Assembly (NCBI RefSeq): GCF_001865995.1
Contig: NZ_MLQQ01000002.1
Span: 62,001-126,000, forward strand
Direction of reading: 5' to 3'
From: Anaerobacillus arseniciselenatis
GTDB lineage: Bacteria; Bacillota; Bacilli; Bacillales; Anaerobacillaceae
Length of the DNA stretch: 64,000 bases
Under the pieces are notes generated by a model. That model made no database searches, had not been told where the DNA came from, and saw only the letters and a list, made by a program, of their open reading frames with translations. A program made the position numbers and the translations under genes. Below, piece by piece: positions 27,007 to 35,319 of the stretch (the first letter of the stretch is position 1; every line of letters begins with the position of its first letter).

Positions 27007-28077
27007 CTACTCCACCTTAACCTTAATTTTATCAGTAGCATTATAGCCATAGCCTTTTCTATTCCAAAAAGGTATTTTTGGTTGTGTTCTGTTATGTGAG
27101 TCAGTTACTCTAACGATAATTGTATATTCGCCCTTGTTTTGTACGGACCACTCGTACGACCAAGAAGTCCATTCGTACGGAGTTTTTTCTTCGTTTTCTA
27201 CAAGTACATTTGTCCAAGTCTTTCCATTATCAGTACTGATCTCAATCTCTTTTATATAACCTCCACCTGTCCAGGCGATCCCTTGAATTAAATGTTTGCC
27301 TGTATCTAGAACTTCCATATGTAAAGGTTTTTGTATCGTCGAATCTACGTTTATTTTTGTAACCGGGTATGCTCCTTTGTTGTCATCTTTGTTAGGATAG
27401 TAAACGTAATCAATCGATTGAAACGGTCCTTCAAAACTATTGTCTATAACTGTAATTTGTTTGATCCATTTGACAGAAGCCATTCCGTACCATTGTGGAA
27501 CGATCAATCTAAAAGGGTAACCATGTTTAAATGAAATCGGTTTATGATTATATTCGTAAGCAATTATCGTGTCAGGGTGAAGAGCCTTTTCGATCGGCAG
27601 GCTCCTTGTATAACTATACACTCCTTTTAAGTCAGTTCTTTTTCCGTAATCGTATCCTTCGACGACTACTTCTTTCGCATTTTCTGATATTCCAGCTAAT
27701 TTTAGAAGCGTACTTAAGGGAACTCCTCTCCATATGCCTTGGCTAATCGCGCCTTTTTCCCATTGCTCTCCAAATACTTTCGGCTCAAATAAGCTACGTT
27801 TATTTCCTGAACACTCAAGAACGACCTTAATAGTTTTTGACTTAAAATTATACAAATCTTGCATCAACAGCATTAACGGTGTGGCTACAGAACCTTTGAC
27901 TGGGATCCAAAAATTCGAAAAAGTAAGTGTTGGATAAGAAAAATGGTTTCTTCTGAAAAACAATCGAGTATTTACAATTTCATTTCGTATAAATTGAATA
28001 GGTGTTTCTTGATTTTCAGGTTCTAAGCTACGTGTACTCAAATACGGCCTTACGAAAGGAGAGTATCGATCAAACAT
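27007..28077 (-). CDS. Sulfite oxidase-like molybdopterin enzyme
   Basis: 356 residues. The molybdopterin domain (about 30-230) has LECSGNKR with the Mo-ligand Cys89, then GAISQGIWRGVPLSTLL and GYPFRLIVPQWYGMASVKWI. The C-terminal dimerisation domain (about 235-356) has GIAWTGGGYIKEIEISTDNGKTW, typical of sulfite oxidase-type proteins. There is no heme domain and no signal peptide, so it may be cytoplasmic. Oxidation of sulfite or reduction of a sulfoxide-like compound is possible. TAGGAGGAAA precedes the ATG. No molybdenum cofactor genes are nearby. Confidence 0.88.
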   Translation of the reverse strand: MFDRYSPFVRPYLSTRSLEPENQETPIQFIRNEIVNTRLFFRRNHFSYPTLTFSNFWIPVKGSVATPLMLLMQDLYNFKSKTIKVVLECSGNKRSLFEPKVFGEQWEKGAISQGIWRGVPLSTLLKLAGISENAKEVVVEGYDYGKRTDLKGVYSYTRSLPIEKALHPDTIIAYEYNHKPISFKHGYPFRLIVPQWYGMASVKWIKQITVIDNSFEGPFQSIDYVYYPNKDDNKGAYPVTKINVDSTIQKPLHMEVLDTGKHLIQGIAWTGGGYIKEIEISTDNGKTWTNVLVENEEKTPYEWTSWSYEWSVQNKGEYTIIVRVTDSHNRTQPKIPFWNRKGYGYNATDKIKVKVE

Positions 28078-28303
28078 AATTTTCCTCCTAAATTATATAT
28101 TTGATAATATATTATGTTTGCAGGAGTTACTTAGAACTTTTTAGGTCATCATAAGGAGGCGTCTGAACAAACGTGATATACCGTACAAATAAAAAATAGT
28201 ACAAGGAATTCAACTAAAGGGGGGCACTGTAAACAAGAGTAGTTTCTTCAAGGATTAAATAGCAGCATTGTTTAATAAGTATAAAGTATGTTGATGTGGA
28301 GGG

Positions 28304-28492
28304 GAGTGGACATTCATTCCGTTATTTGTGACAAAAGCAGTGTTTTTAAGAGGCTTGCGGACATACGTTCCGTTATTGGTCAAAAAGGGAGCCGATTCCT
28401 TATGATTTAAAGCAAATAACGTACCTGATGTCCGATAATCACTTTAAAATGTAACTATTTTTGAAAATAACGTACTCAATGTCCGCAAAAAA
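28304..28492. repeat. Family A palindromic repeat cluster (four units)
   Basis: Two direct units (TGGACATTCATTCCGTTATT near 28309, GCGGACATACGTTCCGTTAT near 28361) are followed by two inverted units (ATAACGTACCTGATGTCCG near 28416, ATAACGTACTCAATGTCCGC near 28468). This fills most of the 462-base gap between the molybdoenzyme start and the DUF1292 gene end. Confidence 0.72.
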
Positions 28493-28539
28493 TAAATTCG
28501 TTAACGAGGGCGCTACTAAAACAGCAGCAAGTTATACTC

Positions 28540-28827
28540 TTAGTTTGATTCTGATTCGTCTTCTTCCTCGTCCATAAACTGTTCAAACGCCACAGAGACT
28601 TTGTCAAACTCTTCATCGCTATCAATCGCTGAAAAAGTACTATCTTCATCTACCTTTAAAAAGAAAACATCAATATCTGCGTCATTTTCTTCTTTTAAGT
28701 CTTCAACAAAGCTAACCGCAACATATTCAGTCTCTTCGAGTGTCATATTCGCTAACACTTCAACTTCATGTTCCTCGTTATTTTCATCACTGATAGTGAA
28801 CACTTCACCAATTTCTATCTTCTCCAT
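28540..28827 (-). CDS. DUF1292 family acidic small protein
   Basis: 95 residues, very acidic, with the DUF1292 layout: a beta-rich start (EKIEIGEVFTISDENNEEHE), EYVAVSFVED in the middle, FFLKVDED, and an acidic tail (DEEEDESESN). The related YrzB of B. subtilis is conserved in Bacilli with unknown function, near mreBCD-type or tRNA-related genes in some genomes. No operon partner is seen here. Confidence 0.8.
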   Translation of the reverse strand: MEKIEIGEVFTISDENNEEHEVEVLANMTLEETEYVAVSFVEDLKEENDADIDVFFLKVDEDSTFSAIDSDEEFDKVSVAFEQFMDEEEDESESN

Positions 28828-28990
28828 TGTAGCAACTCCTATCGTTTTTTATAAAAAAAAGTTTAATTAAAGCTGGCAATTATTCCAACTCATCTATTTA
28901 TTATCCTCGGTTAAACCCAAAATTAAACTAGCGCCCGCAAATTAGTATCACCAAAAACAACGAAAACAGGGAAAAGTATGCTTGATAGGC

Positions 28991-29096
28991 GCTTCAATGC
29001 GCAGGTTTTTTACAAAAAATAGGGAAACCCATGCGTATTGGTTGCTTCAACGTGCGATGATTTTACAAAAAATAGGTGAAACCTTGCACAATGGAC
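28991..29096 (+). repeat. Two imperfect 52-bp tandem repeats
   Basis: Units start at GCTTCAATGCG (28991) and GCTTCAACGTG (29043), and share TTTTACAAAAAATAGG and AAACC in the middle. They lie in the 416-base gap ahead of the ferritin-like/cupin gene. No coding frame runs through them convincingly. Confidence 0.65.
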
Positions 29097-29243
29097 GTTG
29101 CGAGCCCTTGAACAGCGCTAAATCAAGGTCTTATTTTCTTTTTTGGTCACTTGCCCATTTTTAATTAGGTAATATCTATCCAAGTACACTCTTCAATCAT
29201 AGGCATATGATGTTTTTATAAACCTATGAAAGGATTGAGCTAA

Positions 29244-30149
29244 GTGTATTATCAGCCTAATGGATATTCTTACCCATCTTACCCTTATGGTAACACACCG
29301 CATCACTCGAACTATATGTCTAGAAATGAGCAAGGAAACTATCAACAAGGATTTGACACATTACTTACTGCCATTAAAAAAGAAGCCTCAGCCATTGATC
29401 TTTATCACCGTTTAGCCCAAGTAGCCCCTGACCAAAAACAAAAAAATGACATTATTCATGCGCTACAAAACAAAACGGCCCATTTAAATCATTTTACTCA
29501 ACTATATTCCTCACTTACCGGTAGCCAGCCAATGTATCAAATCGATCAAGTTTCATTTCGCAGTTATGAAGAAGGTTTGCAAAAGGCCTACGAAGCAGGA
29601 GTAGAGGCCTATGAAGAATATCGAAACAATATGTTATTCCCTCAAAATCCACTCGTTCAAAATATGCTATTACATGCTTCTAATTGTGAAAAAGAGAATC
29701 TGACTCGATTTGAGGCGTTAAATCAAACTGGAATCAAAGATTATGGATCCAATCCATATGTAGTTAATATTGAAAAGGCGACTAAGGAAAACGATACTTT
29801 CCGTACGGCGTTATGGACAGGTGAATATTTGCAATTGGCCTTAATGAGTATCGGGGTTGGTGAAGACATCGGATTAGAAGTTCATCCAGACCACGATCAA
29901 TTTATCCGCATTGAAGAAGGTCAAGGCCTTGTTCAAATGGGGGACAGCGAATTTAATTTAGATTTCCAACAAGAAGCCTATGCAGACTATGCGATTTTTG
30001 TACCTGCAGGAAAATGGCACAATTTAACCAATACGGGTGATCGACCAATCAAGCTTTACTCTATTTATGCTCCACCTGAACATCCATTTGGTACAGTTCA
30101 TGAGACGAAAGCCATTGCGGTGGCTGCGGAAGAAGACCACCACCATTAA
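29244..30149 (+). CDS. Ferritin-like domain fused to a cupin domain
   Basis: 301 residues starting at a GTG with AAAGGA ten bases upstream. After a Tyr/Pro/Asn/His-rich head (about 1-32) a helical region (about 35-165) has ferritin-like character: EASAIDLYHRLAQVAP, KTAHLNHFTQLYSSL, EEYRNNML, NCEKENLTRFE. A cupin domain (about 180-290) has the metal motifs EVHPDHDQFIRIEEGQG and FVPAGKWHNLTNTG, giving His/His/Glu and His ligands. The protein ends EEDHHH. The head and the ferritin-like part suggest a spore-associated metal protein, which is inference. Confidence 0.75.
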   Translation: MYYQPNGYSYPSYPYGNTPHHSNYMSRNEQGNYQQGFDTLLTAIKKEASAIDLYHRLAQVAPDQKQKNDIIHALQNKTAHLNHFTQLYSSLTGSQPMYQIDQVSFRSYEEGLQKAYEAGVEAYEEYRNNMLFPQNPLVQNMLLHASNCEKENLTRFEALNQTGIKDYGSNPYVVNIEKATKENDTFRTALWTGEYLQLALMSIGVGEDIGLEVHPDHDQFIRIEEGQGLVQMGDSEFNLDFQQEAYADYAIFVPAGKWHNLTNTGDRPIKLYSIYAPPEHPFGTVHETKAIAVAAEEDHHH

Positions 30150-30201
30150 TGTTTCGATGATAAACGCTCATGAAGATTAACTGTTACTACCTATAAAAAA
30201 G

Positions 30202-30254
30202 GAGGCTGGGACAAAAGTGTCTGACACTTTGTTTTGTCCCAGCCTCTTTTTTTT
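30202..30254 (+). terminator. Strong hairpin terminator, family B repeat (GTGTCTGACAC)
   Basis: GAGGCTGGGACAAAA and TTTTGTCCCAGCCTC form a 15-bp stem around GTGTCTGACACTTTG, followed by eight T. The same core recurs at 34599, 36669, 39817 and 57783, so a dispersed repeat seems to have been adopted as a terminator. Confidence 0.88.
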
Positions 30255-30348
30255 CATACAAATCCCCCATGCGGAGCATCGTCACCAACTAATATGAAAA
30301 TTCTGGGCGAGGGTCCTAACCTAGCCAGCCAACAAACCAACTACAAAT

Positions 30349-31204
30349 TTAAACGTAATCCTCTCGTTGATCGATATAAATAAACCCACTGTCGTCTATT
30401 TGCGCAAAAAATACATCATCGATTTTAGTAATGCCGTTTTCTTTTAAAACAGTTTCTACCCATTCAATATTTTTCCCTAACAACTGTAAACTCTTTTTGA
30501 GTACTTTTCCATCAACGATAAAAGCTTGTCCAACACCTCGAGAGTGTTGAATATTAAAAACATCTTTTTGCATTGCAGGTAAATATGCAGGTTTTTTTAA
30601 TACAGAAATTGTACCGTCAGTCTCTAACATCGCAGTTTCAATTTCATCAATGTTGAAAACTCCTTTTTTACGCAAGCTCGTAAGCAGGCTGTCCATTGTG
30701 ATTAACGCTTTTTTTAAACCGTCCTCGAGCACTTGACCATTTTTTATTACATAGGTCGGTTCAGATTCTAATACCTTTCGACCTCTTAAACTTTTGATCG
30801 CAATCACATTGGTAACATATGTATAGAAACAAAATAAAGTTAGAGCTGTCATTCCAATGAAGATAGGAACATCAGTCATTAAAAGGGAACTCGCAACGAT
30901 TGAACCAATCGTGATGCCAGCAACGAAATCAAAAAACGTCATTTGAGCGATTAACTTTTTATTACGCTGTTTTCGTATTAATTGTTGCTTTTCAAATTAA
31001 CTATTATCCCAAGTAATTTCAAGGGTTGGCATCTTTTCGTTTTCTGTAAATACAATAATCCTATGAAAACAAGTCTTTTCCCGACCCAATTTATAGTAAA
31101 AGCAACAATCTTTACGAAAAGAGCCTTTTATTAAGAATTCGACAAAATATATAGAGAAGAACAAATGCAATCGTAGTGCGAAGAAAAACCTCCCAGATCG
31201 TCAT
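30349..31204 (-). pseudogene. DUF421 (YetF/YkjA-like) membrane protein gene, split by a MITE
   Basis: The 5' part begins at an ATG (31204) with AAAGGAGC upstream and reads MTIWEVFLRTTIAFVLLYIF plus CRILNK, the first membrane helix. The frame is then broken by a 161-bp element. The 3' part continues KLIAQMTFFDFVAGITIGS and runs to 30349 with the rest of the DUF421 domain (RGRKVLESEPTYVIKNGQ, ETDGTISVL). Removing the element and one 8-bp target copy leaves 687 bases, 228 codons, in frame. DUF421 proteins are membrane proteins of unknown role in spore formers. As sequenced, an intact protein cannot be made; a shorter form from the ATG at 30942 would lack helix 1. Confidence 0.88.
30965..31125. 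mobile_element. 161-bp MITE, probably ISL3-mobilised
   Basis: The ends are 28-base terminal inverted repeats, 23 of 28 matching; the outer parts read GGCTCTTTTCGTA on one side and CGCTGTTTTCGTA on the other, then ATTGTTGCTTTT in both. The flanks are exact 8-bp copies of TTTTATTA at 30957-30964 and 31126-31133. There is no coding capacity. 8-bp duplications and a GGCTCTTT end fit the ISL3 family as I know it; no such transposase is in the window. Confidence 0.85.
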
Positions 31205-31436
31205 AACGATTAGCTCCTTTGTGAAATTTTTGAGATTACTGATTGGAAAAATCGTCTTACTTTATAGTGCCCATAATTAGAAATTCATACAAAACCAGCA
31301 TGACGAAGCGTCGTCACCAAAGCTACTGACCTCATTCATAGCATGGAACACCTTCGAGAATGCCTTAGGAATTACTTCCCTGCTATTTTTTAAAGTAAAC
31401 GACGCGATACTATTGAAGGGGAAGGTGGTGAAAGAC

Positions 31437-31625
31437 ATGAGTAAGGCGATGGGTGAACATGAAAAAGTTGATTTACATGAATTGTTAACCTTTAAGACGC
31501 TATGTGTAACAAAAAGTAATACGATGATGGGATTAGTCGATGACAAAGAGCTACAAACAATCATGCAACAAGATGTACAAAATTCAAAAAGAGCAATACA
31601 ACAACTACAAGGTTTTTTAACTTAA
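31437..31625 (+). CDS. CotF-related small spore coat protein (YraE/YraG-like)
   Basis: 62 residues from the ATG at 31437, with AAGGTGGTG upstream. The sequence EHEKVDLHELLTFKTLCVTKS and the end SKRAIQQLQGFL match the short partner of the B. subtilis yraD-yraE / yraF-yraG coat-like pairs. It is followed after 26 bases by the longer CotF-domain partner. Expression late in sporulation would be expected. A paralogous pair lies inverted at 32121-32630. Confidence 0.78.
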   Translation: MSKAMGEHEKVDLHELLTFKTLCVTKSNTMMGLVDDKELQTIMQQDVQNSKRAIQQLQGFLT

Positions 31626-31651
31626 ATATCGGAAAGTAGGTGTACTCAAAG

Positions 31652-31981
31652 ATGAATCAAATGAATCAAATGGGGAATGGGCAAATGGCTCAATTAACGG
31701 ATCAAGTCATTGCAACAGATTTATTAATGTCAGCAAAAACAGGTGTTAGAAACTGCGCTTTAGCAATTACGGAAACAGCAACACCGGAAGTACGTAACAC
31801 TCTTCGAGAGCAACTAAACCAGGCAATTGATTTCCACTCTCAAGTTGCCTCTTATATGGTGGCCAAAGGATATTATCATCCAGAAAATATTCAGGAGCAA
31901 ATTAATGTAGATGTACAAGCTGCCGAGCAAGCGAAGAACCTCGCTCAGCAACAGCCTCCGACTCAACAACAATTGCAATGA
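31652..31981 (+). CDS. CotF-family spore coat protein (YraD/YraF-like)
   Basis: 109 residues from the ATG at 31652. It has the CotF domain: LTDQVIATDLLMSAKTGVRN, LAITETATPEVRNTLREQLN, MVAKGYYHPENIQEQI, where the YYHP motif is typical. The C-terminus is Gln-rich. It shares most of this with the protein at 32121 on the other strand, so the pair arose by duplication. A terminator follows at once. Confidence 0.85.
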   Translation: MNQMNQMGNGQMAQLTDQVIATDLLMSAKTGVRNCALAITETATPEVRNTLREQLNQAIDFHSQVASYMVAKGYYHPENIQEQINVDVQAAEQAKNLAQQQPPTQQQLQ

Positions 31982-31992
31982 TGCTATTCATG

Positions 31993-32020
31993 AAAAGGTC
32001 CCAATATTGGGGTCTTTTTA
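31993..32020 (+). terminator. Terminator of the forward coat-protein pair
   Basis: AAAAGGTCCCAA and TTGGGGTCTTTTT form a hairpin with an AU-rich loop and T-tract. Confidence 0.8.
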
Positions 32021-32027
32021 TATCGAA

Positions 32028-32100
32028 AAAAACTAAGGTCACCGCCCTTTTAGCAATGGATAATCCGAGCTAAAAAGTAAAGCGATAATCCTTAGTTTTT
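32028..32100 (-). terminator. Long hairpin ending the reverse coat-protein pair
   Basis: AAAAACTAAGG at 32028 pairs with CCTTAGTTTTT near 32090-32100. Read on the minus strand it ends with a T-tract. It lies between the convergent coat-gene pairs and may work in both directions. Confidence 0.55.
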
Positions 32101-32120
32101 ATGTCAGGTCAATACTTCAT

Positions 32121-32414
32121 TTAACTTAAGTTTAACGCAGTTTGTGCTGCCAGCTGATCTACTGAGATTTGTTCTTGAACATTGTTCGGATGGTAGTAAC
32201 CTTTACTAATCATATAATTAGTTATTTGTTCATGTAAATTGATTGCATCATCTAAATGTTGTTGTAATGTCGCACGAACCTCAGGGGTTGACGCTTCCGT
32301 AATTGCGACTGAATAATTTTTTATGCCAGATTTAGCAGCAATTAGAAGGTCTGTTGCAATCACTTGGTCAGTAAGAGGCCCCATACCAGTTAAGTTTTGA
32401 ACAATTTGATTCAT
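32121..32414 (-). CDS. CotF-family spore coat protein (YraD/YraF-like), paralogue
   Basis: 97 residues: LTDQVIATDLLIAAKSGIKN, ITEASTPEVRATLQQHLD, MISKGYYHPNNVQEQI. It is a clear paralogue of the protein at 31652 but lacks the Gln-rich tail and the internal MNQMNQ head. AGGAGG lies upstream. It follows the short partner at 32430 by 15 bases, so the two form an operon. Confidence 0.85.
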   Translation of the reverse strand: MNQIVQNLTGMGPLTDQVIATDLLIAAKSGIKNYSVAITEASTPEVRATLQQHLDDAINLHEQITNYMISKGYYHPNNVQEQISVDQLAAQTALNLS

Positions 32415-32429
32415 TGTATGTTCCTCCTT

Positions 32430-32630
32430 TTATTGTTGTTGCAAGAAACCTTGAAGTTGCTGAATTGCTTGAGTAGTATTTTGTTTATCTTGTTGCATAA
32501 GTGATTTTAATTGCGGATCTTGCGCTAAGCCCATCATAGCTGTTGATTTTGTCAAACATAAGTTTTTGAATGTTAAGAGCTCGTGCAATTCTAATTTCTC
32601 GTGAACCCCTAATTGATTTTGTGTTTGCAT
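32430..32630 (-). CDS. CotF-related small spore coat protein (YraE/YraG-like), paralogue
   Basis: 66 residues: VHEKLELHELLTFKNLCLTKS and TTQAIQQLQGFLQQQ, a paralogue of the protein at 31437. It is first in the minus-strand pair. AAGGTGGTGAGC precedes the ATG. The 274-base region up to the cytochrome gene at 32905 must hold divergent promoters; no sharp motif was identified there. Confidence 0.78.
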   Translation of the reverse strand: MQTQNQLGVHEKLELHELLTFKNLCLTKSTAMMGLAQDPQLKSLMQQDKQNTTQAIQQLQGFLQQQ

Positions 32631-32904
32631 TTGTGCTCACCACCTTCCCATAAGTATTTTTTACAGAAGAAAGTAATTCAAACTTGTAATTGTATCCATC
32701 ACCAAACAGGAGATTCTTAGTATAAATAAGAGTTAAAACATAAAACCAATCATTAAGTAGATAAATATGGCAAAAAGCAGAGTGAATGTTGTATAATGTG
32801 TAAAAGAATGTGATAGGTATTCTACTATCAAGTAACTTACGCTCAGAACTTGCTAAGAAAAAAATTATTGACGCTAAAAACGCCCAAAAGGAGTTGTTCT
32901 TACG

Positions 32905-34254
32905 ATGAATATGAAGAAGTTGTTTATTTTACTAATCTTTGCTCTGACTACTATTTTAGTAGTTTCAGGGTGTTCAAATGAGCAGACAAAACCTGATGAG
33001 GAGCAAGGTGCTGCCGATGAAAAAGCGAATGATGTGGCCGAACAAGAGGAGTTGGAGGTCATTGCTGAAGAAGGAAATCGCTTTGAAGCCGGAGCTTTTC
33101 AAAACCCTGAAACTTGTGGGGGGTGTCATACCGATATACATAGTGCTTGGTCGGGGAGTATGCATAGGTACGCTTGGGAAAATGATCTATATCAAGCCGA
33201 TTATTTAAAGGCAAGTGCAGAGACGGACGGCTTTACCGATGTTTTTTGTGCGGAGTGTCATACTCCAGTTTCTGTGCGAACAGGTCAACTACCTCCTGCC
33301 GATGGTAGTCTCATTGATGATACTTCAAAAATGGGCGTTTCTTGTGATTATTGCCATACCGTTTCAGAAGTAGTCGAACCGGTGAATGTACAAACAATTT
33401 CAGAGCCAGGAGATGCAAAACAAGGTCCACGTGGAGATGGCGATTCTCCTGTACATGAAGTAGAGTTTTCCGAAGTTGTGACAGATGCATCATTTTGCGG
33501 TTCTTGTCACAATGTTGACCATCCTACGAGTGGTGTAGCTGTCATTGACACTTACACGGATTGGAAAGAAGGGCCATATGCAGCCGAGGGTATACGTTGT
33601 CAAGATTGTCATATGTCACCGACTCCTGGAGTGGCTAAAAACCCAGGCAAGTCAGCGGTGATGGGTGAAGAAAGAGATCACATCGCGACTCACTATTTTC
33701 CTGGGGGCAGTGCTTTCTTCCATGAACGTCAAGGAGACGACACCCATGCCGAAATGTCTAGACAAATGCTAGAGGCAGCAGCGACATTAGAAGCAGAAGC
33801 TAGTAAAACAGGCGACGGTCTAGAGCTAATTACTAGAGTTACGAACGTTGGTGCTGGTCATAAAATCCCGACAGGTGTCACCTATATTCGGAAAATGTGG
33901 TTAGAAGTCACCGTAACGGATGAGTCAGGCCAAGAGTTATTTACTTCGGGACACATCATTGATGGAAATCATGTTGATGAAGACGCCGTTTTTTACAGAG
34001 TCTTATTTAAAGATGGTGACGGTAACTTGACGAATAAAAGCTGGAGAGCGGAAGGCATCGGGTATGATCGCCGTATTGCTCCAAACGAAACAGATGAAGA
34101 AACTTATGTAATCCCAGTTCAAGAGGATAACATAAATATTACCGTTCGACTTATGTATCGCTCTTATAGTCAAGAATCTATTAATGAAAGTGGCCTTGAT
34201 AATTTACAAGTGCCAAGCATAGAAATGGCTAGAACAGAGTTCCAAGTGAAGTAG
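32905..34254 (+). CDS. Pentaheme cytochrome c lipoprotein
   Basis: 449 residues. A lipoprotein signal ends in the lipobox VSGC. Five CXXCH sites are present: CGGCH, CAECH, CDYCH, CGSCH and CQDCH, all within the first 250 residues, spaced like cytochrome c554/HAO-type proteins. The C-terminal 170 residues form a heme-free beta-rich domain (VTNVGAGHKIPTGVTYIRKMWLEVTV) seen in related multiheme cytochromes. It should sit on the outer face of the membrane and carry electrons. The partner and substrate are unknown. AAAAGGAG precedes the ATG. It is followed by a terminator, so it is a single gene. Confidence 0.88.
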   Translation: MNMKKLFILLIFALTTILVVSGCSNEQTKPDEEQGAADEKANDVAEQEELEVIAEEGNRFEAGAFQNPETCGGCHTDIHSAWSGSMHRYAWENDLYQADYLKASAETDGFTDVFCAECHTPVSVRTGQLPPADGSLIDDTSKMGVSCDYCHTVSEVVEPVNVQTISEPGDAKQGPRGDGDSPVHEVEFSEVVTDASFCGSCHNVDHPTSGVAVIDTYTDWKEGPYAAEGIRCQDCHMSPTPGVAKNPGKSAVMGEERDHIATHYFPGGSAFFHERQGDDTHAEMSRQMLEAAATLEAEASKTGDGLELITRVTNVGAGHKIPTGVTYIRKMWLEVTVTDESGQELFTSGHIIDGNHVDEDAVFYRVLFKDGDGNLTNKSWRAEGIGYDRRIAPNETDEETYVIPVQEDNINITVRLMYRSYSQESINESGLDNLQVPSIEMARTEFQVK

Positions 34255-34263
34255 TTTGTGGTA

Positions 34264-34294
34264 GCGGCTGAATCATTTAGATTCAGCCGTTTTT
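34264..34294 (+). terminator. Strong terminator of the cytochrome gene
   Basis: CGGCTGAATC and GATTCAGCCG form a perfect 10-bp stem with a five-base loop and five T. Confidence 0.95.
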
Positions 34295-34346
34295 GATTCA
34301 AACTTACAACGCGAAAGTTCCCCATAATAAAAAGCTTCATTTCTTT

Positions 34347-34532
34347 TTACGCATTATTTTTCAATGGTTTTGCTGGGCCTTGTTCAGAAAACGAGGGCCG
34401 TTTTAAGTTGATCGCCATCTGTTGCATCGATTCGTTGAGAAGATCGAGCTTTTTTTCGATGCGATGCAGTAAATAGAGGGTGATCATTATAGGAAAACCA
34501 TACTCGCTAATGAGCGGGATCCACATCTCCAT
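34347..34532 (-). CDS. yvrJ: YvrJ family protein
   Basis: 61 residues from the ATG at 34532 (AAAGGAGTG upstream). The start MEMWIPLISEYGFPIMITLYLLHRIE is the YvrJ signature: one membrane helix, then a charged segment LDLLNESMQQM. In B. subtilis yvrJ lies in the SigO-RsoA locus. Here it follows genes for DUF2922, DUF1659 and a sigma factor on the same strand. The function is unknown. Confidence 0.82.
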   Translation of the reverse strand: MEMWIPLISEYGFPIMITLYLLHRIEKKLDLLNESMQQMAINLKRPSFSEQGPAKPLKNNA

Positions 34533-34598
34533 TTTTTTCACTCCTTTCCTAATCGACAAGTGACAGGCACCACCCGGAATTTGTCGAAAAATACATAG

Positions 34599-34641
34599 TG
34601 GGTGGGACAAAAGTGTCTGACACTTTGTTTTGTCCCACCCA
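34599..34641. repeat. Family B palindromic repeat (GTGTCTGACAC)
   Basis: TGGGTGGGACAAAA and TTTTGTCCCACCCA enclose GTGTCTGACACTTTG. It separates the YvrJ gene from the DUF2922 gene and has no T-tract, so it is not a standard terminator here. Confidence 0.75.
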
Positions 34642-34669
34642 CACGTTAGCTGCGCGAATGCTTGTCTAC

Positions 34670-34897
34670 TTATTCACTGACTGGAATTTCAATGTTTTCA
34701 ACGTTGCGTTCTACAATGCGAGCGCTGTGCTTGGCCACTAATTTACCACCCGTTGTAATAAATGCATCTTGAGCAATGACATCAGCCATTACTTGTGAAA
34801 CAAGTTCTGGGTCCACTGGTTCTGTTGGGTTGGCTACTGACACAGTTACATTACGACCTGCTTCGTTTTTAAAAATTAGTTCAATTCGTTTACTCAT
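34670..34897 (-). CDS. DUF2922 family protein
   Basis: 75 residues: RIELIFKNEAGRNVTVSV, PVDPELVSQVMADVIAQDAF, ITTGGKLVAKHSARIVERNV. This is the DUF2922 pattern, a small beta-rich protein of unknown function. GGAGGTG precedes the ATG. It follows the DUF1659 gene by 33 bases; the two families nearly always occur as a pair in Bacilli. Confidence 0.85.
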   Translation of the reverse strand: MSKRIELIFKNEAGRNVTVSVANPTEPVDPELVSQVMADVIAQDAFITTGGKLVAKHSARIVERNVENIEIPVSE

Positions 34898-34930
34898 TGT
34901 TTTTCACCTCCGTTTTTATTTTTAAAAAAA

Positions 34931-35143
34931 TTAGTTGAGCACGTCATAAACGTTGCTGCGGGTTGCCCCTTCTAATGCATACTCTTGTAAACTTGCAAGA
35001 GCTTCAGCGGTAGCTTTTAGTTGTTCGTTACTTGCTGTGATGTCGATGTTTGAAAAGCTTCTTGAGAATAAGATTTCTTTTCCTTCAACATCCAAACCAC
35101 CAAAAAATTGTAGTGTAAGTCTTGTTTGTAAAATATTTTCCAT
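34931..35143 (-). CDS. DUF1659 family protein
   Basis: 70 residues from the ATG at 35143, chosen because GGAGGTG lies at 35151-35157. It has the DUF1659 form: TRLTLQFFGGLDVEGKEILF then SRSFSNIDITASNEQL. The function is unknown. It comes first in the DUF1659-DUF2922-YvrJ set, 176 bases from the sigma factor gene upstream. Confidence 0.83.
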   Translation of the reverse strand: MENILQTRLTLQFFGGLDVEGKEILFSRSFSNIDITASNEQLKATAEALASLQEYALEGATRSNVYDVLN

Positions 35144-35319
35144 CACTATCACCTCCTTCACTATATAAGTAGCTATTTATGCGTAGAGAGGGTGAGTTTT
35201 TTTGAAAAATTTTTTCGATAAAGGTTCATTCTTTGATTTTTTATAGTAAAAGTTACAACTAGTCGCACAATTAACGTTGGTAATAAGGCGATGTTCTCTT
35301 ATCTAATGAGCTCCAGTGA

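Noticed and set aside
30349..30942. DUF421 gene starting at the ATG at 30942
   Set aside because: That start lacks a ribosome site and loses helix 1; the true start is at 31204, separated by the MITE.
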